20,866 nucleotides of DNA from positions 1 to 20,866 of the forward strand of contig JALOMK010000001.1 of the NCBI GenBank assembly GCA_025455505.1, written 5' to 3'. The DNA comes from Bacteroidales bacterium. Its GTDB lineage: Bacteria; Bacteroidota; Bacteroidia; Bacteroidales; VadinHA17. This document shows positions 1-9,034 of the stretch, piece by piece. Position 1 is the stretch's first letter, and each line of letters begins with the position of its first letter. Below the pieces are notes generated by a model. The model made no database searches, was not told where the DNA came from, and was given only the letters and a program-made list of their open reading frames with translations. The translations under genes and the position numbers were made by a program.

Positions 1-1946
1 CTGGCCGATCAGCATCAGCTCCAGACCAGGCAATAGTTGTGAGAATCACGTCAGACAAACCGCAATCTGTCGGTTTCAGGGCGGAACTCAGGGGCATCAG
101 GAATATGGCTCATTCGAATTATGCCACCGATTATTTCAGGATAGATGCTGCCGGTACCGACGGACTGATGATAAACGGCAAATCGGCCGATTACATGGGG
201 GTTGAAGGAAAACTGAGATACAGGGTGCTGATGAAAGCTATTCCTGCCGGCGGGGAAATGAGCCTTGACGGTACGATTCTTAATGTCAGGAATGCCGATG
301 CCGTAACAATAGTGATAGTTGCCGCAACAAACTTTGTCAGCTACAAGGACGTCAGTGCCGACCAGGTAAAAAGGGTAACCGACTATCTTGCCGGACTCGA
401 CGGCAAGTCATATGAAAAGCTGAGGGAAGCAGCGGTGAGTGATTATAAGTCCCTTTTCGACAGGGTAAGGCTCGACCTGCCTGCGACAACAAATTCATTT
501 CTTCCAACAAACGAACGTATGGCAGCCCTGGAAAAGTCTTCCGATCCGAACCTTTCAGCCCTATGCTATAACTTCGGACGCTATGTGCTGATCTCGTCGT
601 CGCGACCCGGGACGGAGCCTGCCAACCTGCAGGGTATATGGAACGAGGACATGAACCCGTCATGGGATTCGAAATACACAACAAACATTAACACAGAAAT
701 GAATTACTGGCCTGCAGAGTCGGCAAATCTCGCTGAGTGCGCAGAACCTCTGCAAAGGCTGGTCCGTGAAGTTTCTGACCAGGGCTCGGAGGTTGCCAGG
801 GAACACTATGGTGCAAAAGGATGGGTGTTCCACCAGAATACGGATATCTGGAGAGTTGCGGCACCGATGGATGGTCCCACCTGGGGTACATTCACGACAG
901 GCGGCGCCTGGCTAACGAATGAACTTTACGAGCATTACCGCTACACAATGAACAGGAAATACCTTGAGGAGATTTACCCGCTCATGAAAGGCTCAGTCGA
1001 GTTTTTCATGGATTTCCTTATAGAGCATCCCAATGGCAAATGGCTTGTCACAAGTCCTTCGAACTCTCCGGAAAACCCGCCAAAGGGTCCGGGATACAAA
1101 TATTTCTACGACGAGGTGACCGGGATGTATTATTTCACGACAATAACTTACGGTGCAACGATCGACATGCAGATACTGCATGATCTTTTCGGATACTATG
1201 CCGAGGCAGCAAAGGTTCTGGGCGTCGATAATGATTTCGCCTCAGAAGTTGCCGCAGCGAGGCTCAGGCTTGCCCCTCCGCAGGTGGGATCGGAAGGATC
1301 GCTGCAGGAGTGGTGCGACGATCTTGCCCAGCTTGAGCCGAACCACAGGCACAACTCTCACCTCTATGGTTTATACCCGGGAAATGTGCTTTCCGCAAAA
1401 AGAACTCCCGAATTTGTCGATGCCTGCAGGATGGTTCTTGAGCAGCGTGGCGACGGAGGTGCAGGATTTTCGAGAGCCTGGAAAATGGCACTCTGGGCAA
1501 GGCTGTACGACGGTGAAAGGGCAAACAAAATATTTAAGGGATATATTAAAGAACAGGCGTATCCGCAGCTGTTCGCGAAATGCTTCACCCCATTGCAGGT
1601 CGACGGAACACTGGGAGTTACAGCTGCAATTTCGGAAATGCTTGTGCAATCGCATGAGGGCGTAATTGACCTGCTTCCTGCACTGCCGGCAGAATGGAAG
1701 CAGGGGAAATTCAGCGGCGTTATTGCGAGGGGTGCCTTCGAACTTACATTCGCATGGGATAATTCTGCGATCACGGGTGCGGAAGTCCTGTCGATTGAAG
1801 GGCAGGCATGCAGGATCGATGCCGGTGCTGTCACTGCGGTTACATCGAATGGTAAAACGGTTAAATTCGCTAAACTTAAGGACGGGAGCATTGAATTTCC
1901 GACTGAAAAAGGGGCCCGATATATAATTAAACCAAAAAACCAATAG
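1..1946 (+). CDS. GH95 alpha-L-fucosidase / alpha-L-galactosidase, 5' partial
   Basis: An exo-acting glycoside hydrolase of family 95 that removes terminal alpha-L-fucose or alpha-L-galactose from glycan side chains, probably in the periplasm. The frame is open to the window edge (first full codon at base 3) and reads in good family sequence before the apparent GTG at 39, so 39 is not the real start. About 647 residues are visible of the roughly 780 usual for the family; the signal peptide and first part of the N-terminal beta-domain are missing. Visible family motifs are NLQGIWNEDMNPSWDS (bases about 630-670), the Asn pair of TTNIN (684-686 and 690-692), MNYWPAE, the LQEW glutamate at 1308-1310 (likely general acid), HRHNSHLYGLYPG, and ARLYDG with Asp at 1509-1511. 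The residue two before the Asn pair is Thr (678-680), where fucosidases usually have His; this may indicate L-galactosidase specificity. The next gene starts two bases after its stop. Confidence 0.93.
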   Translation, partial: GRSASAPDQAIVVRITSDKPQSVGFRAELRGIRNMAHSNYATDYFRIDAAGTDGLMINGKSADYMGVEGKLRYRVLMKAIPAGGEMSLDGTILNVRNADAVTIVIVAATNFVSYKDVSADQVKRVTDYLAGLDGKSYEKLREAAVSDYKSLFDRVRLDLPATTNSFLPTNERMAALEKSSDPNLSALCYNFGRYVLISSSRPGTEPANLQGIWNEDMNPSWDSKYTTNINTEMNYWPAESANLAECAEPLQRLVREVSDQGSEVAREHYGAKGWVFHQNTDIWRVAAPMDGPTWGTFTTGGAWLTNELYEHYRYTMNRKYLEEIYPLMKGSVEFFMDFLIEHPNGKWLVTSPSNSPENPPKGPGYKYFYDEVTGMYYFTTITYGATIDMQILHDLFGYYAEAAKVLGVDNDFASEVAAARLRLAPPQVGSEGSLQEWCDDLAQLEPNHRHNSHLYGLYPGNVLSAKRTPEFVDACRMVLEQRGDGGAGFSRAWKMALWARLYDGERANKIFKGYIKEQAYPQLFAKCFTPLQVDGTLGVTAAISEMLVQSHEGVIDLLPALPAEWKQGKFSGVIARGAFELTFAWDNSAITGAEVLSIEGQACRIDAGAVTAVTSNGKTVKFAKLKDGSIEFPTEKGARYIIKPKNQ

Positions 1947-1948
1947 AA

Positions 1949-4225
1949 ATGAGTATGCTATCATTTTCAAGGATGCTGTTATTCCACAGGATGCTTGCGC
2001 TTGCTGCAATTGCATTTATGGCTTCGTCGGGCATTGTTACAAAAGCGCAGGAGAACCAGAACAATCTGACACTTGAAGACATCTACAAAAATCGCAAGTA
2101 CGGCCAGCAGGGTTACGGGCAGGTGAGGTGGATGAAGGACAGCAAAGGTTATTCGACTATCGAGTTTAACAGGGAGAAAGGCCTTTCGGATATTGTAAAA
2201 TACGATGCCGCCACAGGAGAAAAGAGCATCCTGATACCTTCGGTCAAGCTCATCCCTGAAGGCCGGACTGCTCCTCTCGCCGTTTCGGACTATCTATGGT
2301 CGGATGACAACACCAAACTGCTTGTCTTTACAAATACCCGCAGGGTATGGCGCTACAACACAAAGGGAGACTACTGGGTGCTCGACATTGCCACGGGCAA
2401 ACTGCAGCAACTTGGAAAAAATATCGAGCGTTCGACCCTGATGTTTGCGAAATTTTCGCCCGATGCCTCTCGGGTAGCTTATGTCAGCAAGCAGAATATT
2501 TATGTCGAGGACCTTGCCACGGGCAATGTAAAACAGCTTACTACCGATGGCGGCGGTGACATAATAAACGGAACTTTCGACTGGGTTTATGAAGAGGAGC
2601 TCGACTGCCGCGACGGCTTCAGGTGGAGTCCCGACGGGAAGCACATTGCCTACTGGCAGTCCGATACCAAGGGCACCGGTATATTCTATATGATAAACAA
2701 TGTCGACTCGGTTTACTCGGTGCCGATACCGCTTCCATACCCGAAGGCAGGAACCACGAATTCCGCTGTTAAGGTGGGGGTAATAAGCTCGGAAGGCGGA
2801 ACTACAAAATGGTTCAATATCCCGGGTGACCCGAGGAACAACTACCTCGCCCGCATGGATTTCATTCCGAATTCAAAAGAAGTGATGATCCAGCAGCTAA
2901 ACCGGAGGCAGAATGAGAACAGGGTGTGGACAGGCAATGTTGAAACCATGCAGCTTACGAATATTTTTACGGACATCGACGATGCCTTTCTCGACATTCA
3001 TGACAACATAATGTGGCTTGAAAACGAAAAATTCTTCACCTGGACAAGCGAGCGCGACGGCTGGCTGCACCTTTACAAGGTATCGAGAGACGGGAAGCAG
3101 TCAGAGCTTATAACAAAGGGCGCTTTCGATGTTATAAGCATCTCATGCATCGACCCTAAGGGAGGATATGTGTATTACATCGCTTCTCCCGACAATGCTA
3201 CTGAGAAGTACCTCTATCGGAGCCGTCTGAACGGGAAAGGGGAGGCAGAGAGGGTCACTCCGGAAGGACTGAAAGGAACCCACTCATACCAGGTTTCGGC
3301 CGACGCCAGGTGGGCAATTCACTCTTTTAACAATGTAACGACGCCCTCAAGGATATCGGTAGTTAGCCTGCCCGCTCATAAGGAAGTAAGGAACCTTGTT
3401 TCGAATGAAGCTGCAGCAAAGCGCTACGCAGACCTTAATCTAAATCCCAAGGAGTTTTTCAGGGTCGATATCGGCGACGCCGTACTCGACGGGTGGATGA
3501 TAAAACCACAGGGCTTCGATCCCGGCAAGAAGTATCCGGTAATTATTTACATTTACGGAGAGCCAGCCGGCTCTACAGTTCAGAATACATTCGACGGCGG
3601 CGACCTCTGGCACCAGTACCTGGCACAGAAAGGTTACCTGATCCTGAGTATCGATCCCCGAGGCACCAGGATGCCAAAGGGGAGGGAATGGCGCAAATCC
3701 ATTTACAGGAAGATTGGCATCGTTGCTGCTCAGGATCATGCTGCAGGATTAAGAAAGGTTATAGAAACATACCCCTTTGTCGATGCATCGCGAATAGGTA
3801 TACATGGCTGGAGCGGCGGCGGACAGATGACACTTAACTGCATGTTCAGGTATCCCGAGCTTTACAGGACAGGCATCGCAGTGGCCTTTGTCGCGGACCA
3901 GAAGAACTACGATACAATATACCAGGAGCGGTATATGGATACTCCGCAGAACAATCCCGAAGGGTACCGCGACGGCTCACCTGTAACCCATTCAAAAAAC
4001 CTGCAGGGAAACCTGCTGATTATGCACGGGACTGGCGATGACAATGTGCACTACCAGAGTTTCGAGATGCTGACCAACGAGCTGATCAAACATAATAAAC
4101 TGTTCAGCCAGATGTCGTACCCGATGCGTTCGCATGGTATAAGCGAGGGAGAGAACACAACACTGCACCTGAGAAGGACAATGGAGAAATTCTGGCTTGA
4201 AAACCTTCAGGCAGGGGGACGATAG
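1949..4225 (+). CDS. Dipeptidyl peptidase IV (S9B prolyl oligopeptidase family)
   Basis: A serine peptidase that removes X-Pro or X-Ala dipeptides from peptide N-termini, probably in the periplasm. The 758-residue protein starts with a hydrophobic signal sequence (about residues 8-33, ending in KAQ). An eight-bladed beta-propeller follows, containing DWVYEEE at 211-217; in human DPP4 the two glutamates of this motif bind the free amino terminus. The C-terminal alpha/beta-hydrolase domain has the nucleophile Ser622 in GWSGGG, the acid in GTGDDNV (Asp697 or Asp698) and His729 in RSHGI, so the catalytic triad is complete. The length is normal for bacterial DPP4. The start at 1949 is two bases after the GH95 stop; other ATG codons lie nearby (1955, 1973), so the exact start is uncertain. 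A peptidase so tightly embedded in a glycan operon is unusual and may point to a peptide-bearing substrate. Confidence 0.95.
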   Translation: MSMLSFSRMLLFHRMLALAAIAFMASSGIVTKAQENQNNLTLEDIYKNRKYGQQGYGQVRWMKDSKGYSTIEFNREKGLSDIVKYDAATGEKSILIPSVKLIPEGRTAPLAVSDYLWSDDNTKLLVFTNTRRVWRYNTKGDYWVLDIATGKLQQLGKNIERSTLMFAKFSPDASRVAYVSKQNIYVEDLATGNVKQLTTDGGGDIINGTFDWVYEEELDCRDGFRWSPDGKHIAYWQSDTKGTGIFYMINNVDSVYSVPIPLPYPKAGTTNSAVKVGVISSEGGTTKWFNIPGDPRNNYLARMDFIPNSKEVMIQQLNRRQNENRVWTGNVETMQLTNIFTDIDDAFLDIHDNIMWLENEKFFTWTSERDGWLHLYKVSRDGKQSELITKGAFDVISISCIDPKGGYVYYIASPDNATEKYLYRSRLNGKGEAERVTPEGLKGTHSYQVSADARWAIHSFNNVTTPSRISVVSLPAHKEVRNLVSNEAAAKRYADLNLNPKEFFRVDIGDAVLDGWMIKPQGFDPGKKYPVIIYIYGEPAGSTVQNTFDGGDLWHQYLAQKGYLILSIDPRGTRMPKGREWRKSIYRKIGIVAAQDHAAGLRKVIETYPFVDASRIGIHGWSGGGQMTLNCMFRYPELYRTGIAVAFVADQKNYDTIYQERYMDTPQNNPEGYRDGSPVTHSKNLQGNLLIMHGTGDDNVHYQSFEMLTNELIKHNKLFSQMSYPMRSHGISEGENTTLHLRRTMEKFWLENLQAGGR

Positions 4226-4234
4226 GTATTGCCG

Positions 4235-6394
4235 ATGGACAGCATGAAAAAACAATTGTTATTAGTAATTGCAATTACCGGGATCTTTTTTTCAATTCCG
4301 GTCCTTTCCGCTGATCCGGACATGGAGGTGATACGTAAAAGAGTGATCGATGCTATGATGAGACCATCAGTCGATGAAGCATCTGTCGGAAATATTATGA
4401 ACTCATTGAGCCCCGATGGCAAGTGGTCAGGCATTAACTACATCGATGTATCACGTACAGGATTCCAGCACAGCGAGCATCTCAATAACCTTGTTTCGAT
4501 GTGTCGTGCCTACAGGAAAACAGGTTCACAACTGAAAGGCAACCAGGTGCTAAAGAAAGCTATTTCTTCCGCCCTCGGATTCTGGATTGAAAACGACTTC
4601 CAGTGTGATAACTGGTGGTGGAACCAGATCGGAACACCTGAACAGATGGTGAGGATACTGCTGATAATGGACAATGAGCTTTCGGCCGCGCAGATAAAAG
4701 GGATTCTGCCTATTGCAGGCAGGGCTAACCTCAGCGCCCCGGGCGCCAGGCCAAGCGGTGACAGGATCAAGATTGCCGGGATATTGGCAAAGACAATGCT
4801 TTTCATGCGCAACGAGCCGAGTTTCTCAAATGTAATGAGTGTGATTGCAGGAGAGATTAAATTTGCAGCAGGGAGGGGAATGCAGTACGACTACAGCTTT
4901 CACCACAGGGAGGACAGGGTGACATCGACACTGTCGTATGGCATGGGTTATGCAGATGCCTTCGCCGAATGGGCAGAACTCGCTGCCGGCACTAAATACA
5001 AATTCCCCGATAGTGCAATAAACCTGCTCGTAGACTATTATCTCGATGGCATCTGCCAGACGATGGTTTTCGGGAAATATCCCGACCCGGGGGCTGAGAA
5101 CAGGAGCATCAGCAGGAAGGGAAATCTTGATCCGATAGGCGCTGCGACTCCTGAAAGGCTTTTAAAAGCAACGGCATACAGGAAAGATGAACTTGAGGCC
5201 ATAGTCAGAATCCGGAAGGATGAAATCAGGTCAAACCTCAGCGGCACAAGATTCTATTGGGATTCAGAGTACTTCAGCCACCAGAGGCCATCATGGTTCG
5301 CATCGGTGAGGATGTATTCCTCCCGCAACCATAATATGGAGGAACCCTATAACAGTGAGGGACTGAAAAACCATCACTATGCCGATGGCTCGAACTTCAT
5401 TTCAAGGACCGGGGAGGAGTACTTCGATATTTACCCTGTTCTCGACTGGCAGAAAATACCGGGGACGACCGTCTTGCAGAAGGATTCACTTCCTCCCGAA
5501 AATTTGATTCAGAAAAAAGGACTTACGGATTTCGTGGGTGCTGCGACAGACGGAAATTCAGGAGTCGCGGCATTCGATTTCAAAAGTCCTCACGACCCTC
5601 TTGGTGCCAGGAAGTCCTGGTTTTTCTTTGATAATGAATATGTATGCCTCGGCACGGGAATTGCCTCCGAAGCTTCCCTCCCGGTTGTCACAACGCTGAA
5701 CCAGTGCCTGCTGAAGGGGACGGTGACAGCCCTAAGCGGCAACCTGAAGGTGGCTCTCCGAAAAGGCGATTTCATGCTCAGGGGAGTAAAATGGATCCTG
5801 CACGACAGCATTGCATACATCTTTACCGATACCGCCACCGTAAACCTTATGACCGACACTGCCACCGGCAGCTGGTACAGCATAAACCACCAGGCCGATT
5901 CACCGAGGGAGGAAGTGAGCAAAGAGGTTTTTAAACTCTGGATCGATCACGGCCTCAAGCCTATAAATGCAGGATACCAGTATATTGTCGTTCCGTCGGT
6001 CTCGGAGAAAGACCTGCTCGACAATCCCGGAAACAGGGGCATAGAGGTACTTGCCAACAACAACAGGGTGCAGGCTGTGCGACATGCCCTGCAGAACATG
6101 ATCCAGGCTGTATTTTATTCTCCAGGCCTTATCAATACATCCGATGGGCTTATTCTTGGCGCGGAATCCCCGGGAATAATATTGATAAGTTCTGAAAGTG
6201 GCAAAATCTCTTCCATAACTGTCTCTGACCCCTCGAGGCAGCAAAGCAGTTTCAGCTTCTCAGTTAACAGGATAATTGACAGCAGCGGCGATTTTTATTC
6301 AATTAAACCAGAACCTGATAAAAGTATTAGCAGGGTTGTCATCACACTTCCCGTAAATGAACATGCAGGTAAAAGCGTAACAATAAAGCTCTGA
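4235..6394 (+). CDS. Divergent PL8-type polysaccharide lyase
   Basis: A probable polysaccharide lyase of family 8 (the chondroitin AC / hyaluronate / xanthan lyase fold), which would cleave uronic-acid-containing chains by beta-elimination in the periplasm. The start is taken as ATG 4235; TTG 4229 and ATG 4244 are also possible, the last giving a classical MKKQLLLV signal peptide ending in VLSA. Numbering from 4235, visible family landmarks are NWWW at 126-129 followed by IGTP (aromatic patch), His223/His224 and Tyr235 (candidate catalytic pair), Arg290 and Arg294 in NRSISR, and Glu375 in NSEGLK, which starts the beta-sandwich motif running through DWQKIPGTT. Where chondroitinase AC has catalytic Asn175 in a GAN motif, this protein reads PSGDR (Asp176), and the His-to-Tyr spacing is longer. 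The fold assignment is firm, but the substrate is open. It starts nine bases after the DPP4 stop. Confidence 0.82.
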   Translation: MDSMKKQLLLVIAITGIFFSIPVLSADPDMEVIRKRVIDAMMRPSVDEASVGNIMNSLSPDGKWSGINYIDVSRTGFQHSEHLNNLVSMCRAYRKTGSQLKGNQVLKKAISSALGFWIENDFQCDNWWWNQIGTPEQMVRILLIMDNELSAAQIKGILPIAGRANLSAPGARPSGDRIKIAGILAKTMLFMRNEPSFSNVMSVIAGEIKFAAGRGMQYDYSFHHREDRVTSTLSYGMGYADAFAEWAELAAGTKYKFPDSAINLLVDYYLDGICQTMVFGKYPDPGAENRSISRKGNLDPIGAATPERLLKATAYRKDELEAIVRIRKDEIRSNLSGTRFYWDSEYFSHQRPSWFASVRMYSSRNHNMEEPYNSEGLKNHHYADGSNFISRTGEEYFDIYPVLDWQKIPGTTVLQKDSLPPENLIQKKGLTDFVGAATDGNSGVAAFDFKSPHDPLGARKSWFFFDNEYVCLGTGIASEASLPVVTTLNQCLLKGTVTALSGNLKVALRKGDFMLRGVKWILHDSIAYIFTDTATVNLMTDTATGSWYSINHQADSPREEVSKEVFKLWIDHGLKPINAGYQYIVVPSVSEKDLLDNPGNRGIEVLANNNRVQAVRHALQNMIQAVFYSPGLINTSDGLILGAESPGIILISSESGKISSITVSDPSRQQSSFSFSVNRIIDSSGDFYSIKPEPDKSISRVVITLPVNEHAGKSVTIKL

Positions 6395-6400
6395 AAACAA

Positions 6401-7858
6401 ATGAAAAATGGGATTCTTTCTTTTTCAGCCCTTCTTTTCGCCGGGGCGGCTGTTTGTTCCGGGAAGGCGCCACGCCCGAACGTCCTGCTTATCCTGGCAG
6501 ATGATCAGAGGGCAGACGCCCTTGGATGTGCAGGGAATACCTACATAAGGACACCTAACATCGACAGGCTTGCGAGGGGCGGAACACGGTTCACGAACAG
6601 CTATGTCATGGGAGGGCACCATGGAGCGATAAGCGCACCGAGCAGGGCGATGCTGCTGACGGGAAAAAGCCTTTTTCACGTTTATGACGTCCTTGACGGC
6701 CAGGTCACAATGCCTGCATATTTTTCAGGTTTTGGCTATGAGACATTTGCAACGGGAAAATGGCATAACGGGGCAGCCAGCTTCGAGGCTTCATTTCAAA
6801 AGGGTGAAAATGTCTTCCTTGGAGGAATGTCGGATCATTACAAGGTCCCCTGCCGGAGGCTCGGCCCTGACGGTAAGCTATCGGAACCTGTGGTGAAAGG
6901 CTTCTCGACAGACCTGTTTGCCGATGCAGCAATTGAATTCCTTGACGGGTATTCAAAGGGGAAAAAGGACAAGCCATTCTTCTGCTATGTCGCTTTCACG
7001 GCGCCGCATGACCCAAGGTCTCCGAGGAATGATTATGTCGGCATGTATCGCGATGAGGCTGTCCCTCTTCCGGGAAACTTCATGAAATACCATCCTTTTG
7101 TTTTCGACGATATGCTTGTGCGCGACGAGCATCTTGCCCCATGGCCCAGGACTCCTGAAATTATTCAGGCTTCGATCGCCGATTATTACGGACTAATAAG
7201 TCATCTCGATTCCAGGGTTGGCGATATTATTGAAACCCTTAAAAAGAGCGGTCTCTTCGAGAACACCATAATCGTGTATGCAGCCGACAACGGGCTTGCG
7301 ATCGGCAGTCACGGACTGCTTGGGAAACAAAGCCTGTACGAGCACAGCATGAAGGTGCCGCTGATTATAAGCGGTCCGGGCATAATGCGTGACAAGATTT
7401 CCGATGCACTTGTATATCTCTATGACCTGTATCCTACACTTGCAGGACTTTGCGATATTAAGAAGCCTGCATCTGCCGATGGGAAGGATCTTGCTGCAGT
7501 TTTAACCGGAAAGTCGGAGAGTGTGCGCTCCTCATTGTTTACAGTTTACAGGAACACGGTGAGGGCCGTGAGGACAGATGAATGGAAGCTGATTCGCTAC
7601 CCCCGGCGTGATCATAACCAGCTTTATAACCTGAAGTCAGATCCCCTGGAATTGAATAACATGGCTTATATCGATGAGCATCAGCCAAAAGTCAAAGAGC
7701 TGATGGAGCTTTTAAAAAAATGGCAGGCTGAAACCGGCGACACTGCGGTGCTGACAGCAAAATCCATCCTGCCGATGAACTATGATCCGGCCGGTTTTAT
7801 ACAGAAACCCGACCAATGGCAGCCTGATTACACCCTGAAAAAGTATTTCATTAAATGA
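6401..7858 (+). CDS. S1-family sulfatase, serine-type (formylglycine from Ser78)
   Basis: A secreted sulfatase that hydrolyses sulfate esters on a saccharide. The 485-residue protein has a short signal peptide (residues 1-22) and opens with PNVLLILADDQRADALG, whose Asp34/Asp35 bind calcium. The sulfatase signature SAPSRAMLLTG places the formylglycine precursor at Ser78 with Arg82 in the pocket. DNG at 296-298, SHG (His304) and Lys309 complete the metal and sulfate site, and a C-terminal subdomain follows (WKLIRYPRRDHNQLYNL). Because the precursor is Ser rather than Cys, maturation requires a radical-SAM anSME, and such a gene lies at 19486-20652. The start is six bases after the PL8 stop, which fits co-transcription and sequential action, with desulfation making the chain accessible to the lyase or exo-enzymes. 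The sulfatase subfamily and sulfate position cannot be read from the sequence. Confidence 0.95.
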   Translation: MKNGILSFSALLFAGAAVCSGKAPRPNVLLILADDQRADALGCAGNTYIRTPNIDRLARGGTRFTNSYVMGGHHGAISAPSRAMLLTGKSLFHVYDVLDGQVTMPAYFSGFGYETFATGKWHNGAASFEASFQKGENVFLGGMSDHYKVPCRRLGPDGKLSEPVVKGFSTDLFADAAIEFLDGYSKGKKDKPFFCYVAFTAPHDPRSPRNDYVGMYRDEAVPLPGNFMKYHPFVFDDMLVRDEHLAPWPRTPEIIQASIADYYGLISHLDSRVGDIIETLKKSGLFENTIIVYAADNGLAIGSHGLLGKQSLYEHSMKVPLIISGPGIMRDKISDALVYLYDLYPTLAGLCDIKKPASADGKDLAAVLTGKSESVRSSLFTVYRNTVRAVRTDEWKLIRYPRRDHNQLYNLKSDPLELNNMAYIDEHQPKVKELMELLKKWQAETGDTAVLTAKSILPMNYDPAGFIQKPDQWQPDYTLKKYFIK

Positions 7859-7933
7859 TTGAATTTTTGGATTGAGCTAAAACACCGGCCCTTTATTATG
7901 TTTGAAAATGTATATTCACTAAAAATTATCAAT

Positions 7934-9034
7934 ATGAAACCATGCAACACATTCATTTGGGCACTTTTTGCATTGCTAATTTCCCTGACCCTGTCATGTG
8001 GTCCCGGGAAGAATGCTCCTGGCAAGGAGCAGACAGCAGGTTCTTCGGTATGGAGCATAGAAAAGGCCCAGGAATGGGGGAAAACCCAACCCTGGCTGCG
8101 CGGATCGAACTTCCAGCCAAGTTCTGCAATTAACCAGCTCGAGATGTGGCAGGCCGAGACGTTCGACCCGGAAACTATCGATCGCGAACTCGGCTGGGCT
8201 GCAGCTATAGGGTTCAATTGCATGAGAGTTTATCTTCATCATCTTGCATGGGAAATCGACAGCGAGGGGTTTAAGCTTAGGATGGCCGACTATCTTGCAA
8301 TAGCAGACAAACATGGCATAAAGACGATTTTCGTATTTTTTGACGACTGCTGGAACCCGGAATACCAGGCAGGCAGGCAGCCGGATCCCAGGCCCGGGAT
8401 CCACAATTCAGGATGGGTCCGTGACCCGGGTGATCTCCTTTTCTCGAAACCTGAACTCATCGATGTTCTCGAAGCGTATGTAAAGGATGTTCTTGCTGCA
8501 TTTAAAGATGACAAAAGGATAGTGATCTGGGATCTGTACAACGAGCCCGGTAATTCTGGTTATGGCAATAAATCGCTTCCTCTTCTGCAAAAGGTGTTCG
8601 AGTGGGGCAGGGAGGTGAATCCTTCACAGCCCCTTTCGTGCGGGGTATGGAAAAACGACCTGAAGGAACTGAATGCCTTCCAGGTTGCCAATTCCGACGT
8701 TATCACCTATCATAATTACTCCGATGCCGCAAACCACCAGGTAATGATCGATACGCTGAAACTTCACAACAGGCCGCTTGTGTGCACCGAGTACATGGCA
8801 CGCAAGAACAACAGCCTCTTTGCGACTATTATGCCCATGCTGAAAGAGCAGAATATCGGGGCTATCAACTGGGGTCTTGTCTCAGGAAAAACAAATACAA
8901 TATATGCATGGGGCACACCTATCCCTGATGGTTCGGAGCCTGCCCTCTGGTTTCATGATATTTTCCGCAGGGATGGCTCCGTCTATAAGCAGGAAGAGGT
9001 TGATGTAATAAAGAAACTTACAGGCGTGCAGTAG
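7934..9034 (+). CDS. GH-A clan (GH5-like) glycoside hydrolase lipoprotein
   Basis: A probable retaining glycoside hydrolase with a TIM barrel, often labelled cellulase-like or 1,4-beta-xylanase in databases although I know of no firm activity for this group. The start is set at ATG 7934 (MKPCNTF), which gives an immediate hydrophobic signal and a lipoprotein-like Cys22 in LTLSCG; the longer frame from TTG 7859 would bury the signal. The mature protein has 344 residues. Key segments are AINQLEMWQAETFD, RELGWAAAIGFN, FVFFDDCWNP, WDLYNEPGN with the likely acid/base Glu204, and VCTEYMA with the likely nucleophile Glu286, which fits the clan GH-A pattern of Glu on strands 4 and 7. It probably sits lipid-anchored in the outer or inner membrane. 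There is a 75-base gap after the sulfatase. Substrate unknown; a beta-1,4-linked backbone is an inference. Confidence 0.8.
   Translation: MKPCNTFIWALFALLISLTLSCGPGKNAPGKEQTAGSSVWSIEKAQEWGKTQPWLRGSNFQPSSAINQLEMWQAETFDPETIDRELGWAAAIGFNCMRVYLHHLAWEIDSEGFKLRMADYLAIADKHGIKTIFVFFDDCWNPEYQAGRQPDPRPGIHNSGWVRDPGDLLFSKPELIDVLEAYVKDVLAAFKDDKRIVIWDLYNEPGNSGYGNKSLPLLQKVFEWGREVNPSQPLSCGVWKNDLKELNAFQVANSDVITYHNYSDAANHQVMIDTLKLHNRPLVCTEYMARKNNSLFATIMPMLKEQNIGAINWGLVSGKTNTIYAWGTPIPDGSEPALWFHDIFRRDGSVYKQEEVDVIKKLTGVQ

Noticed and set aside
39..1946. GTG at 39 as the true start of the GH95 gene
   Set aside because: The frame is open upstream to the window edge and the upstream residues read as normal GH95 sequence, so the gene is truncated by the window.
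1371..2015. Open frame of 214 codons on the - strand across the GH95/DPP4 junction
   Set aside because: It lies antisense to two strongly supported genes, its translation is rich in Cys, Arg and His without family motifs, and it has no signal or domain; it is a shadow of codon bias.
7859..7933. N-terminal extension of the GH-A lipoprotein to TTG 7859
   Set aside because: The extension would bury the lipoprotein signal, and ATG 7934 gives a standard export sequence.
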